A stretch of 64,000 nt of DNA. Origin: Pilatotrama ljubarskyi. Lineage: Eukaryota > Basidiomycota > Agaricomycetes > Polyporales > Polyporaceae. Of this stretch, positions 52,441-64,000 are shown in pieces. Position 1 is the stretch's first letter; each line of letters begins with the position of its first letter. Under the pieces are notes generated by a model. It did no database searches. It was not told the DNA's origin and was given only the letters and a program-made list of their open reading frames with translations. The stretch is taken from assembly GCA_022385805.1 (NCBI GenBank), contig MU277674.1, forward strand, positions 187,251 to 251,250, in the 5' to 3' direction. The position numbers and the translations under genes are program-made.

Positions 52441-53484
52441 GGCAATGGCAGTGGGCGAACAGAGATCCTAGGAGAGCCCTAGGTCGCCTATGAGGCACTT
52501 GAACGCGAAGGAGCAGCAGGCGCAGCGCTGAGGCTATGACGATTGGGTGCCTGCAGCAAGGCGGGACCGGACGGGCCAAGGTTCATCAGATAGACGTCTC
52601 GGCCGACCACAGAAGCTCTACGCACCGTTCAGTCAGTCAGAGAGCTCTAGTGCGCTGCGCAGGTTGTACGCGTTTGCAAGCCTTGGGCCACGTTGCGCAG
52701 CATGCGAGCAGACGAAGGCAAGGTGCGTGGGGAAAGAGGGGGCTGGTGCGAGCGAAGACGAGCTTGTTATAGTCACCGTCAAGTAAGCCGGGGTACACTA
52801 GACGCCCGAGCGCTAACTGCCCCGCTTAGCGCGTCGGGCTGTGCTGCCCTGATCGCATTGGCGCCCAAGTCTATCTGCTCCTTCAAGTTCGTGCCTTAGC
52901 GGGATTGGCAAGGTACCCGGCCGCGAACACTTTCAGTCTTTGCCAACTCGCCAAACTTCGGCTCCAATTGGATAAACCGAGCTTACAGCGAAATGGCCAT
53001 GATAGCTTTGCTCGGATGGCTGGGGCAGAGTATGATGCCTAGAGCATTGTTGTAAGCGGGGCCGCCGAGGCCGACAAAGCAAATCAAACGGGAGCGACGG
53101 CGACAGAGCTTGGGGTCGCCAGCCAGTTCAGCATGAGCAGCGCAGAAGAGCGCAAGAGAATGTGACAAAGGGAAGACTACAAGAGGGTACAGGATGGTCC
53201 CACCATAACGAGCGGACAACCAGGCATTAAGGTCGACTAGAGGCACTATGCACCAACGAAACATACTCGAAACATACATCCGGATTATGATACACAGCAC
53301 TTACTGCCGTATGCTACATACAACGCCTTGTTGAGAGAGGCGCTCCATATATCCGTATATCCAGAACACTATCACCAGGCGGCCAGCGCTGCCGCGACCA
53401 CAATGCGAACATAGAGACTTGCTGATCAGCTCCCGGAATCGTGATATCCGGGGAGGCTGCCGCCTCGTCTCTCGACGTGGACTA
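52441..53484. other. Intergenic, RING gene to GTPBP gene
   Basis: 1.04 kb containing the RING gene promoter and the GTPBP 3' end (both genes on minus). Short ORFs lack motifs; no repeat or RNA gene seen. Confidence 0.5.
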
Positions 53485-56164
53485 TCACAATAATCGGGTG
53501 ATCACCCCAAGTCCCTGTGCGGCAGATAAGTACGTGTGAGCGCCGAGAGAAGACAAACCACCCAGCACATGACAGGCTCACCTTCGTCTTCCCCTCGCGG
53601 AACAGGAGCTTCATGCCTTCCTTGATGTACTCGGGGTGCGAGATGAACTCAAAGATGACCGTCGCCCGGTCCCCGGTGCGAAGGATGCCCTGCGGGTGGT
53701 CCATGCTCACTATCCGCACCGTCTGACGCACAGCCTAAGATTGACGGGCGAGTCAGCCTCAACCACATCCTGAGAGAGATTGAGCCGAGCAGCGAACGCA
53801 CCCCGCAGTGCAGCATCGCCTGGTAGTTACGCTGCAGGGTCGTGTTGTGACTAGTTCGGGGCCCCTTAGTTGGGATCCAAGGAACGACGTATAGATCGTA
53901 TACGTACTAGAGGATGAGCACCTGGCCCTCAAACTGACGCACAGCTATAGAAGGCCGACTATGAGAACTACCGATCGATGCAGGACAGCGATACGGACGA
54001 GCTCACCCTTCGGAGGCGTTTCCGTCTTGTGCACCAACACCATACCCTTGCGCACGTCCGTGCGCCTCACCCGCTTGAGCGCCAATGACACGCACTGCCC
54101 CGCGTCCGCACTAGGCACACGCGCACTATACAGGCCACACACATCGATCATCAGAACGCTGCACACAACCTACCGCATTGACTTGAGCGAAGACACACGT
54201 ACCGCTTGCGCTCGATAGACTTCACGGTCGTGGCGTGGAAGTTGCCGTTCGAGTCCGGGCCAAAGAGGACGGCGTCGCCCGTCTTTATGGACCCGGAGTT
54301 GATAATGCCGTCAACGACGGTGCCGACGTAGGGGACGGAGTAGACTTCAGTTATCGAGTACTCGAGCGGCTGGTCAGCGATGAACTTCTCGGTGTCGCTC
54401 TCGCTGGCCGGCAGCAGGTTGAGGAAAGTGCGCAGCTGTCGTGCAAGAGTCAGTTCGGTCTCTTTGGCAGCCGTGAGCAAGAGGCGCACATAGTCTAGAC
54501 CCTCTCCTGTCACATTGGATAGTTGAAAGACAGGTGCTAATCTGTGAGCAGTCTAAGAGGCGTCCCTTGCTCGAAAAGGATGCGACCTACCGCTCCTTGC
54601 CGAAGGCCTGGGACACGGCGACCGCACACTCCATGGACTTCACGAACACCGGTGTCTTTCTATAAGTCAATCAGCCTCCCTTCCCAGTTGTGTCATGGCA
54701 ATGTCTTGATTGACCTGCATCCCGGGCTACGCAAAATCTTTGACACCTGCTCAACCGTCTTCGCCAAAATGTTGGGCGGAGTCATATCGATCTTGGTAAT
54801 GCAGACGACGACAGGCACGCTGAGAGCAAGCGCGATCGCAAGGTGCTCCTTGGACATGCCGATGAGGCCGGCGTTTCCGCCGACGATGAGGATGACGCAG
54901 GACGGGGAGCCTGAAGTCAGCCCGTATAATGTAGTCTTCAGGTATCGCTCGTGGCCGGCGAGATCTGCGCAAACCGAGCTGAACGTTGATACAGGATGGC
55001 TGGGCCATCTGCTACGTACCGCTGAAGGAGATGATCTTCGACGCTTGTCTTGAGATCTCCTCCCAACCCATCTTCTCGCGACGAATAGTCTCAGGATCGG
55101 TAGAGTGCGCGGTCTGAGGCAGGATCGGCTTTCCCGTAGGGCCGAAGCCAAGGATCTCCATGAGAAAGTGAAACATGAGCTGACCGCATATGCCGGTACA
55201 CACCGAGACATACCTCCATGCCAACACTGGAAGTTCGTCCGCTCTCGATCTCGTGCTTGTGACGGAATAAGCTGACTCGTGCACGACCACGACCATCATC
55301 TAATGCTCCTTTTGACACGTCGAGCATGAATATATGCTCCATTGTAGAGGAGGGGAGCTTGGCCTACCTCGCGTCAGCACGCCTAATGTGGTGGACTTGC
55401 CGCTGTCAACGTTCCCCACCACCGCGCACCGAACCTCCGGGGTCAAGGACACGTCGGGCGGTGGTAATCGTAACAATAACGCCGCTCTAGGATGATCAGT
55501 CCTGCAGTCGAACAGTATCGAGGTCTTTGAGAGTGAAGGGAGGGCCTGAGTTGCACTCGGGTAGTGGTTCTCATAAGTGCCTGCAACATACCTTGCCCCC
55601 GAGCTCATCAACCGCCACCTTCGTCTCCTCAATAATGGTATCTAACTCCGCAACAGTTCTAGGGGTGCCCTGCCAGCCGTCCTCATCGTTTGCAGCCTGG
55701 CCTGCAAACAACTTGGTGCCCGGCGGGTGGGCACCTATTCGAAAGACATACTCGCCCCGGTTGCGCGTAAGTAACGATGCGAGGAGATTTCGCGCCTGCT
55801 CAAGCTTCTCTGGAACTCTTGAAAGCAGTAGTGGCTATATGTGCAGTCACATTCGTGAAGTCAACCTCAGAGGAGGCGAAATACCACTGTGGCCAAGATT
55901 CCGCACCTGTAACCGCTTATCGATATCTGACAATGTCGCGCCCTCTTCCCCGGACGCTATGGGCGACGCTATTGGTCCGTTCCCCGCATTCTTGGGGGCA
56001 TCAGCCGCCTCGGTGCTCTCCTTCCGCGTGTGGCCCTTCCCCGGAGTCTTCTTCACGTCCTTCTCCGCCTTGGCTCGCTCAGCGACCGCCTGCGCGCGCT
56101 GCTTCGCGACCTCACGATGGTGTATTTGGTCAATCTCGGACTGGAACGTCCGTAGGCTAGTCAT
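53485..56164 (-). CDS. GTPBP1/2-family translational GTPase
   Basis: About ten exons. Start 56164 ([20 protein letters not shown]) opens a Lys/Ala-rich coiled coil. It splices at NLGHS to [19 protein letters not shown] and the GTPBP-type N-domain ([17 protein letters not shown]). The G domain has G1 [15 protein letters not shown], the family's [19 protein letters not shown] (switch I region), G3 [17 protein letters not shown], a conserved [20 protein letters not shown] (G4), and [10 protein letters not shown]. Domain II reads [17 protein letters not shown]. Domain III reads [20 protein letters not shown] and ends [18 protein letters not shown] with [11 protein letters not shown]. These features separate it from EF1A, eRF3 and HBS1 and match GTPBP1/2, linked in animals to ribosome rescue and mRNA decay. 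Cytosolic. Budding yeast lacks a clear member, as far as I recall. Confidence 0.9.
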
Positions 56165-56743
56165 GGTGTCAAGTGGTAGAGTATGAGCTCTGGAGGCTGC
56201 TGGTAGCGAGCTATTTGACCGCTTAGGACGAGTCAAGCCCAGTCAGAGTCCGGAACCAAGCAGTAGAGGCGGGGATGTCACTGAATCGAGAGCAAAGTCA
56301 TGACTCGTCACACCGCGAACGTGCAGCTAACATATTCGCTGAACACCGCCATGACCACCGAAAGCAGCACTGATTTCGCATACCGCCGCAGGCGAGTCAG
56401 AAAAATGTATCCAGAGCGACCAAAGATACCCATACAGCTGAAGGCAGGACGAGAACAGCAGAGATGGACTTCAGAGCCGAATGACCCTGCGAGCGTCACG
56501 CCCATAGACGCCTGCACACGTGACGTTATTTTTCCTAGGCTAGCGCCCGTCATTGTGGCTACATACTGCACCGCGAGCGTGTGCAGTCGCGTTCAACCAC
56601 TCTCGAACACCCCCACTCGCCAAATAGCCTGGATTGCCTGTGATCTATGTCTGGGTGTGGAACGCAAAGACTTTGAATATAGGCGTAAATTGATCTCTGC
56701 GCGCGCCACATTCGACGAAGAACCCCTGCCCAGGCGACTCGCG
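56165..56743. other. Divergent intergenic region
   Basis: 579 bp between the GTPBP start (-) and the nuclear coiled-coil gene start (+). An open frame continues upstream of 56744 on plus, so a more distal start is possible. No other feature. Confidence 0.45.
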
Positions 56744-58817
56744 ATGTCATTCGTCCCAAGCTCATCCCGCGTCCCGGCCCCACGCCATCTACAGGGAACG
56801 AGACCCGGACTCCTCGACAGCACTCAGCCAGAGCGACTCCTGCGCATACCTGGCTCTACTCTCACTTTCGCCGTCTTCGACCCTCTCGCTGCCGCGGGCA
56901 ACACAACCCAGTCTCGAAAACGTAAGGACGCGGACCCCGCCCGCCCCAAACGCATCGTCGTCGAGACACCACCAGGAGGACGCGGTCAGAGCCGATGGAG
57001 GTTTGTGCCGCGGGCGCGTCGCGCGCCGGGGGTAGAGGATGAAGGCGTGTGGCCTAGAAGAGTCATCATCTGTGGGTGAGTGCAGGTCCACAGGATCTAC
57101 GGCCCTACTGTCTCAATCGTGCCTGCTCTCGGTTGTAGCGAGCCTTGTATCATGTCGGAGGAACAGTGGGACATCTACAAACTCGATCCCGAGTACGACT
57201 GCTTCGTTCGACAATTCCCTGGCGATCCGGTGATCACTCGCAAGGACCACTCCGCGCGACCCCCACCCCCACGGAGCGCGTACGAGAACTACAGTACCGG
57301 CGACATCAGGAAGCATTCCAGCTCACCCGAGCCCGACGGCGATCGTTCTCAAAACATTCACAAACGGTTCCGCAAGGTAGTCAACCTCGTTACAGACGAA
57401 GAGGGCACCGAGCTCGAATCAGAGACAGAATCGGACGACGCAGACGAGGTGGAGGAGATCATTGCCGACGAGTTCGAGCCGGGTCGCCCCAAGCAAACAC
57501 GTCCGACAGGAGCAGGAGCCCGCCGCAAGGCCCAGGAGGCAAGGAGGAAGGAGCAGCGCGAGAAGCTGAAGGCGAATATGCCGTCCTGGTCCTCATTCGA
57601 AAGCCGAAGTTCGAAGACCCCGGAAATCGTAGATCTGACTATGGAAGACGATTCCCCACCAGTCGAGCCCTCGTCGAATGGTGCTCCTCCTCCAGGTCCT
57701 ACGAAGCGCAAAGGTACGTACGCCGCCACATTCTGCAGGCATATGCTCCTCACGTGGAGTTCTCGTAGACCCACACGAGCCTTCACACACAAATGGCGAT
57801 GGTCGCCCTGACAAGAGAGCACGTATGGAACCACCGCCCGAAGTCCAGCGCAAGCGCACGGACCGTCAGCGGCGGAAAGCGGCGCAGATGCAGGAGCGCG
57901 CGAGCACCTTGAAGGAACAGCGCGAACGACGACTATGGGAGGAAATTGTCGAGAACACCCCTAGGGGCACGCCGCATGGTTCGCAGAGCAGCGATAGTAC
58001 GTCGTCTTCCCTGCGATTCGGCCGGCGAGCATTACCTAAAGACTCCATAGGCGTCAACGGTGAACCCTTAGGCGAGACGCAAGAGAGCGGAGAGACTGGC
58101 ATGGATACTGGAGCGGTGGACGATGAAGAGGCAGCGCGACTAGCCGCTATCGAGGAGTCGCGACGCAAGCTTGCGGAGCTCGAGAAGGACCGCCCACTAT
58201 GGGAAGAAGAGGCGCGAAGACGGGCAGCCCGGGAGCGTGCAGAAGAGGAAGCCCGTCGCGCGCGCAAGGAAGAGGAACGACGGCGCGCGGCTGCTGCCGC
58301 CGCCGAGGAGCAACGCCAGCGCCAGCGCGCAGCCGCCGCTGCCGCGGACGCCGAGAGTCGAGCACGCGCGGAAAAGGAGCGTATTGAGCGCGAACGCGAG
58401 CAGCGTCGCCAGCGGGAACGCCAGCGGTGGTCGTATGGCCCATGGACGACCGTACGCGCGATCGAGCGCTACAGGGTGCTCTCCGAGGCATTCGACGCAG
58501 CGAAGTTTACGCCCGAGGACCCTGTGATGTTCGAGACGATCCCGTGGCCTGTGCTGCACTCGCCCGTGACGCTACGCGTGGAAGACATCGAGTGGTCGGC
58601 TGTGGAGGACTTCTTTGCCGCGGCACGGCGGCACATGCGCTCGCAGGACTACAAGGCGTTCGTCGAGAAGAGCCATAAGCGGTTCCATCCCGATCGATGG
58701 CGCGCGCGCGGCGTGCTGAAGAGCGTCGCGGATGAGGAGCTTCGCGGGTGTCTGGAGGTCGCGGCGAACACGGTTGCGCAGGCGTTGACCCCGATCTGGA
58801 GGGAAGTCCGGGGTTGA
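56744..58817 (+). CDS. Nuclear coiled-coil protein with J-like / NFKBIL1-like C-terminus
   Basis: Three exons (56744-57075, 57139-57713, 57769-58817) join in frame to 651 residues. An N-terminal part (RLLRIPGSTLTFAVFDPLAA, basic KRKDADPARPKRI) is followed by EQWDIYKLDPEYDCFVRQFP. An acidic stretch (ETESDDADEVEEIIADEFEP) and a putative SUMO-interacting motif, PEIVDLTMEDD, come next. Then come basic clusters (DKRARMEPPPEVQRKRTDRQ) and a long charged single-helix or coiled-coil region (Arg/Glu/Ala-rich, about residues 440-540). A globular end contains DYKAFVEKSHKRFHPDRW. The HPD-like FHPDRW motif after a long charged helix recalls NFKBIL1-like and J-type proteins of Agaricomycetes. No enzyme motif is seen. 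A nuclear, possibly SUMO-linked scaffold is an inference. Confidence 0.7.
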
Positions 58818-59590
58818 TCTGGGAGAATCAAGCGGGAGAAGAAGATATAAAGGAGGCTATCTTGTTTACTCGGCTGTGTAGGAGGGAACATATGTAGCAG
58901 CAGGATACCCATTCACGTCCAGAAGATACCGTCCCGACAACGCGACTCGTGGTAGTGAGTGTTCACTATCACTGGATACCTGCTAGAGCCTAGTGGGTCG
59001 GCTGGCTGTTATGTTCGCTCACTGTATTGAGGTGCGCATCTACTTCTCAGTCGTCCGAATAGCATTTACTCCGTCACGCTCGAGCAGCTCACCGAAACAA
59101 CACCGGGCACTTGTCCTTGTAAGGGCGCCTGTGCTCGTCCGTAAATCGCCCGCTCAGCCAGTGGACCCACAACTTGCCGCAGGCCTCCACGCCGCCTTGC
59201 TGCTTCTTCGATCATATTTTGCCCTCATTCAAGCCACAGCGCTCACTCGACATTATCGAGCACTCAATGGGGCATAATCCGATCGAGTTGAGTTAATGAT
59301 TGCCCAAGAGCGCCACTGAACGAGGCGCATTAGGCCGATGCCTTCGTCTTCTGCAGTACTGACATTCCGGACGTAACGCCGCTGCCACATCATACCGGTC
59401 TCCTGATCATCTCTGGCCTTCGCCGCGTGGTCACCCAACACCCGAGCCGACGTAGTGTCGCGGGTATAAATGGGACAACCTCGCGTGGCCGCTTCCACCA
59501 CGACGAAGTTTTCCCATCTTTACTCCGGTACCGTATATCACGCTCGTCAATGCTCGACACGTCGCGCAGCAGTCCAAGGACAAACACAGC
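58818..59590. other. Intergenic region before CBM1 gene
   Basis: 773 bp with no supported gene. It likely contains the 3' UTR of the coiled-coil gene and the CBM1 gene promoter; GTATAAATG at about 59463 is a TATA candidate, 127 bp before the ATG. Confidence 0.45.
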
Positions 59591-60465
59591 ATGTTTCAAG
59601 CCGTCCTCCTCGCTTTGAGCTCCCTGCTCCTCGCCTCTCACGTCTCAGCTCAGTCCCCTGTCTGGGGGCAGTGCGGTGGGGTAGGCTGGTGAGTCACTGT
59701 GCTAGTGAGCCCTCCGTCCAACGAGACAGGGTCTGAATTTTGTGCAGGACGGGTAGCACGACGTGCGCAGCGGGGGCAGCCTGCACAGTGCTTAACGACT
59801 GTACGTACGATCAGTGCAGTGGCACGCAGCTCCGCTATTGACGGGCCCCGGGACCCGCAGACTACTCGCAGTGCGTGCCCAGCGCAGCTTCGGGATCGAG
59901 CTCTGCGTCCATTACGACGATCCCCCTTACCCCGACCGCTCTACCCTCCGGGACGGCGACCGTCCCCCAGGGTCCTACCACCACATCAAGTGGTGCAACG
60001 CCGACCGGGTCCCAGATCCGCACCGATCAACCGCCTGTCTACCACTTCTACCTGCAGAACGACGGTGAGCCACCATGCTTCCTGCCGCAGGCACTGCGCG
60101 CAGCACTGACTCCTATCTTGCCGACAGGAGGGAAGCCTGTGCTGGGGCCTGAGGCGTCCTCGGGCTACTTCACGATCGGCAGCACGATCTCCCTGGACGG
60201 CGCGGACGGGTCGAAGCTGTACCTCAACGTCGACGAGAGCGCGACGACCTCGTACAAGCCGCTCACGTTCGACGCTGTCGCGACCACCACGGACTGGGGC
60301 CTCGAGGGCGACACGATCATCACCACCGCCCCGCGACAGCTTAATTTCCTCGCGTGCACCACGAGCGATCCGAATGTGTACGACGTTTTCTTCCAGGAGG
60401 GGAACGACACGCCTTCGGGCGCCTCCTGTACGCTGGTAACTCTCCATTTGCCGTGTCTCTGCTGA
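59591..60465 (+). CDS. Secreted CBM1 protein with uncharacterised C-terminal domain
   Basis: Four exons: 59591-59688, 59748-59800, 59861-60064, 60128-60465. Signal MFQAVLLALSSLLLASHVSA is followed at once by a complete fungal cellulose-binding module: SPVWGQCGGVGWTGSTTCAA, CTVLNDYYSQCVPS. All four Cys and the aromatic binding face (W, Y, Y) are present. A Ser/Thr/Pro-rich linker (ASITTIPLTPTALPSGTATV) leads to a C-terminal domain of about 150 residues (YHFYLQNDGGKPVLGPEASS, GYFTIGSTISLDGADGSKLY, RQLNFLACTTSDPNVYDVFF). This domain is beta-rich and matches no carbohydrate-active enzyme family I recognise. It may be a non-catalytic cellulose-binding protein. The last coding segment (CTLVTLHLPCLC) may instead be read-through of an unspliced final intron. 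Confidence 0.85.
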
Positions 60466-60783
60466 AGAGGTTTCCGCCGGAAAACGGCCCTCATTCCGGG
60501 GAGTCTGACGGCCGAATGGCGTGGTATTCCGGCCTCCGTTGTTTATACTCGGGCCGCTCCGTAGAATCTATGCTCTGTGCGGAAGTAGAGGTTGAGAGCG
60601 TCTGCGCATTCGCGCCGCATCGGAACCATGTTGCAATCGAGCTGTGGCTGATATGCACGCGTCGCGACGCGTCTGCGTCACGTGCACTCGGCCAGCGATG
60701 AGGTCAACTGCCGGCAAGAGCCGCAGCAGCGGTTCCTGCCTCAATACGACCGCGACTGCGCAAGAAAGTCGGACAGCCTGAGT
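60466..60783. other. Intergenic, CBM1 to GH18
   Basis: 318 bp between two plus-strand genes. The GH18 frame is open upstream to 60682 but only through a GTG codon. No feature beyond an expected promoter. Confidence 0.4.
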
Positions 60784-62539
60784 ATGCCGGGGACGCGTTC
60801 GCCGACATACGAACCTGTGCCTACGGACTCACAGCCCTCAGCTCCTCCTCCTCAGAAAATACGCTCTCGCCTGGTCACGGTCCGCAGACTTCTCCTCTTT
60901 ACCCTCACCATAGTCCTGGTCTCGCTAGCTGCCTACCGTTCAGAGCAGTGGACCACAGAGAGAAAAGCGCTTGATTTGGACTCCGATACATCACCTGGAA
61001 AGGGCGAAGAAGACCTCGTCCAGCAACCTACGATACCAGACACACCCACCAACGACACAGAAATGTCTGCAGGCGGAAAGTACAGCGTCGGCTAGTGAGT
61101 CCTTCACTCGATTGTCCGTTATTCCGCTGACTGTGATGACGGCTGGTGCGCAGCTTCGTAAATTGGTAAGCCATTCAGAATGTCGCCCATGCTATTCTCC
61201 CAATCTCATGAAGCTCCTTCGGAGGGGTATATACGGACGGAAATACCCACCGACACTCATACCCGCTGACAATCTCACGTGCGCTCTCCGGATGATTCTC
61301 CGCATTGCGACTCCCCTAACTCAGCTTATAGACACATCTTATACGCTTTCGCCAACCTCAAGGCTGACACCGGCGAGGTGTTCTTGTCAGACACCTGGGC
61401 CGACCAGGAAATTCACTATCCGGGTGATTCCTGGAACGACAAGGGCAAGAACCTGTACGGCAACTTCAAGGCGTTGTACCAGCTGAAGAAGCAACATCGT
61501 CATCTGAAAGTCATCCTATCCATCGGCGGTTGGACCTACTCTCCGACCTTCCACCCGATCGTTGTGAACCCTGGCCTGCGTTCGAAATTCGTTGCGTCTT
61601 CGATCCGACTGCTGGAGGACAACGGGCTCGACGGGCTTGATATCGACTACGAGTATCCGCAGAACGACGAACAGGCGCGCGGTTACGTGCAGCTGCTGCG
61701 GGAACTCAGAGAAGCCCTTGACGCCCATGCAAGGCGCAAGGGTGCAAATTACAAGTTCTTGCTCACGGTAAGCTATTCTATACCCCGCGTAACGTACGCT
61801 TACATGCGGTAAAGATCGCAGCGCCATGCGGGCCCGACAACTACAAGAAGCTCCACGTTAGGGAAATGGACCAATCCCTTGACTTCTGGAACTTGATGGC
61901 CTACGACTTCGGTTGGTCATGATGCTTCACAGCAATATTCCGTACTGACGTGCGATGGCGATAATAGCTGGTTCTTGGGACCAAGTCGCGGGCCACCAGG
62001 CGAACCTCTTCGGCGGCCCCATCAGCGCCTCGCAAGCAATCAATTGGTACATCTCTCAGGGTGTCGCTCGCGACAAGATCGTCATGGGCATTCCCCTCTA
62101 TGGACGCAGTTTCATGAACACGGAAGGTCCCGGGAAGCCGTTCCAGGGCATTGGTCCTGGCAGCTGGGAGCAGGGCGTCTACGACTACCGCGCCCTCCCG
62201 CTCCCGGGGTCTTACCTCTTCCAGGACGACAAGCTCGTCGCTAGTTGGTCGTACGACTACCAGAAGAAGGAAATGATAAGCTTCGACAACGAGCAGGTCG
62301 GGCGCTGGAAGGGGGACTGGATCAAACGCGAGGGGCTACGAGGCAGCATGTTCTGGGAGTTAAGTGGGGATAAGGGGGCCCCGCGCGAGGGCATGGAAGG
62401 TGGTCCGGGGAAGGAGCCGCAGCCCGGGCAGAGCCTGGTTGCTGTCGTCAAGGATGCGATGGGCGAGCTGGACCGCAGTCCGAACTGGCTGCAGTATGAA
62501 GGTAGCCGGTATGATAACATGAGGGCGGGGATGCCGTAA
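60784..62539 (+). CDS. Membrane-anchored GH18 chitinase-like enzyme
   Basis: Six exons: 60784-61094, 61154-61165 (a 12-nt micro-exon), 61225-61278, 61332-61767, 61815-61911, 61968-62539, giving 493 residues in frame. A cytosolic N-terminus is followed by a single membrane helix ([17 protein letters not shown]) and a stalk. The catalytic barrel begins [18 protein letters not shown]. It has the family motif [16 protein letters not shown] (SxGG) and the catalytic [10 protein letters not shown] (DxxDxDxE), all acidic residues intact. [32 protein letters not shown], then [12 protein letters not shown] follow. GH18 cleaves beta-1,4-GlcNAc polymers with substrate assistance. The type II anchor places the active site outside the membrane, facing the wall, so a role in hyphal wall remodelling is likely. 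The first ATG in frame was chosen. Confidence 0.93.
61154..61165 (+). other. 12-nt micro-exon of the GH18 gene
   Basis: The bases CTTCGTAAATTG lie between CGCAG and GTAAGC. They complete YFVNWG at the start of the GH18 barrel in correct phase; without them the two flanking exons are out of phase with the conserved strand. Confidence 0.85.
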
Positions 62540-62706
62540 GATCCGCGTGGCATGGATGTGGCATATACCAGGTACGAGCTGCTGTGTCAATGAGTGCGCG
62601 TCTTCTCTGACATCCAGAGTTGCAGTTTCGTACATATCCGATAGTGGACATTCGCTTCTCGGCAGCGTGTTATGTATTATGGGTGAACTCTCAGCTTAAG
62701 CCGCAC

Positions 62707-63830
62707 TTAGGAGACGTAAGGAGTTGCGTATGAGGCTTCGAAGACCCTCTTACTCGGCAGACCCCTCAGCTTCTTCTCCAGCTTTGAGTTCGCATTTACG
62801 ACTCCTGACAATTCGGCAGGAGGTCGCATTGTCGGATCGCCATCGGCGTCTATCGGTTTCATTCTTGAACGATTGCCTTTCTTGGAACTGCTCACCAGCC
62901 AACAGCAAGTGCGGAACTGTGGAGAGTTGCATTAGGGTGAGCCTGCTACCGCCTGCTCGTCGGAGCCAACTCATAGAGCAGGTATTGCAGTTCGACTGGG
63001 ACTGGGATTGCTTTTCCAACGATTTCGGCCCAGGGTCAGATGCACTCTCCGTGCAGCATTCCCCCGCGCGTACGACAGTCGTAGCGTTGCACTTCGTGAC
63101 GGTCGCACTTCTCAAGCTCTGCAATTTGCTAAGCAAGCATAATGAGGGATTCGCAGCTCCTGCCTCCAAGTCTGGTCGCCTCGTTCCGATGGCAGGTCTC
63201 CGCGAAAATCAAATACAGTCATATGGAGAGTCCTCTCGTCATGTCTGCCTCGCATCGGCTGCCACGGCCGCGCAGAGCTTTTTTTCAAATCCAGCGAAGG
63301 CCCGTCTTCGCTCGCCAACTGTATGGCGTCCGCGGCACGTTGGCGAGCTCGCTCGTTCCTGTGACAGTTGTCTACAACCTCGTGAGACCGCCGCAACGCG
63401 TGTGCTGGGCTCATGCCGCTCTAGGATCGCCTGGGATCGTCTGGGCGCCCTTGATATCTCAATGCGAACCACACAGCGTCGACCCTGACGCTCTCGATGG
63501 CGAGCAACACACGCCCGAGGCACGCTGAGGCGGGGGCTTCTCGGCCCTACCCGAGACGGCGATGCGCGGCGACCACGCCCTCCGTGCACGTTAGGCACGT
63601 GTAAGGCAGAAGCGCGAAGGCGAAGGTTGTCTGCGCACTCTGACCCGTCGAATCCGCAGGCCTTCCACCTACTACCAATCCCCACTAATGCGGTGGCCGT
63701 CGCGATAACCTCGCTCTGCGTGACCTTGGAAACGGCCTTCATGTCGGCATGCAGAATGCCCAATGAAGTAACCGATATGAGGCTGTCGATCTGAAGAAGG
63801 TATGTGGCCCGCGACGATGACGATAATAAG
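62707..63830 (-). CDS. Possible minus-strand gene fragment, unknown
   Basis: Two exon-like segments are visible. The first, about 63800-63685, follows an acceptor CTTCTTCAG and reads IDSLISVTSLGILHADMKAV, then VTQSEVIATATALVGI. The second, 62895-62707, reads KPIDADGDPTMRPPAELSGV and SKLEKKLRGLPSKRVFEASY before a stop, like a protein C-terminus. The middle could not be spliced convincingly, and no family was recognised. It may be one gene continuing past the right edge, or two unrelated open stretches. Confidence 0.25.
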
Positions 63831-64000
63831 AGTCTAACTCCGTGCGCTGGTATCCTGGTGCGAGTCCCTACCGACCGACAGCCCTGTAGGGTCCAGTCTG
63901 AATCGCAGGTTGTACTCTCAAAGCAGCGGACAGCTCGCTGATTATTGTGAATCGCACGCGTACTATCGCAGTGTGTGGTTGCCATGTGGTTCCCCAAGGG

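Overview
The window is nuclear DNA of a filamentous basidiomycete, most likely a white-rot polypore close to Trametes. The basis is intron-dense genes (introns about 45-100 bp, GT-AG), GC-rich coding sequence, and typical Agaricomycete families (PRM1, HET, RING-H2 membrane proteins, CBM1 and GH92 enzymes). The strongest sign is a cluster of secreted class II heme peroxidases whose sequences look like Trametes lignin peroxidase (LiP) and manganese peroxidase (MnP). The genus is inferred from resemblance, not from a search.

Layout. 1-4.6 kb: two tandem minus-strand paralogs with a DUF6697-like C-terminal domain; the first runs off the left edge. 4.9-30.1 kb: a housekeeping and secretory block with a PAQR/haemolysin-III receptor (-), peptidyl-tRNA hydrolase (+), a secreted GH92 alpha-mannosidase (+), a membrane-anchored Smr-domain protein (-), an F-box protein (-), TAF12 (+), a HET-domain protein with a one-base frameshift (+), a secreted low-complexity protein (-), the cell-fusion protein PRM1 (+), a small unknown protein (-) and bleomycin hydrolase (-). 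30.1-35.6 kb: a gene-poor stretch with only decayed ORFs.

35.7-49.6 kb: the ligninolytic cluster, four plus-strand peroxidase genes separated by 1.8-4.1 kb. Three are lignin peroxidases (surface Trp present; Mn site broken by Ala36 and Asn175, versatile-peroxidase numbering). The fourth is a short manganese peroxidase (Glu36, Glu40, Asp175, Ala164). All four have a TATA box 76-86 bp before the ATG. They also share an upstream CGACACACC box and ATTGG (inverted CCAAT) boxes; in the three LiP genes the first ATTGG and the CGACACACC box are exactly 24 bp apart. A 448-bp hAT-like MITE with an 8-bp target duplication sits between the first two peroxidases. Patches of complete identity shared by different pairs of LiP genes suggest gene conversion.

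50.2-62.5 kb: a RING-H2 membrane E3 ligase (-), a GTPBP1/2-type translational GTPase (-), a nuclear coiled-coil protein with a J-like C-terminus (+), a secreted CBM1 protein (+) and a membrane-anchored GH18 chitinase-like enzyme with a 12-nt micro-exon (+). 62.7-64 kb holds at most one uncertain minus-strand gene.

The peroxidases would attack lignin outside the cell, while the CBM1 protein, GH92 and GH18 enzymes act on polysaccharide or glycan substrates; the other genes are general cellular functions. No rRNA, tRNA, CRISPR array or bacterial-type operon was recognised by eye.
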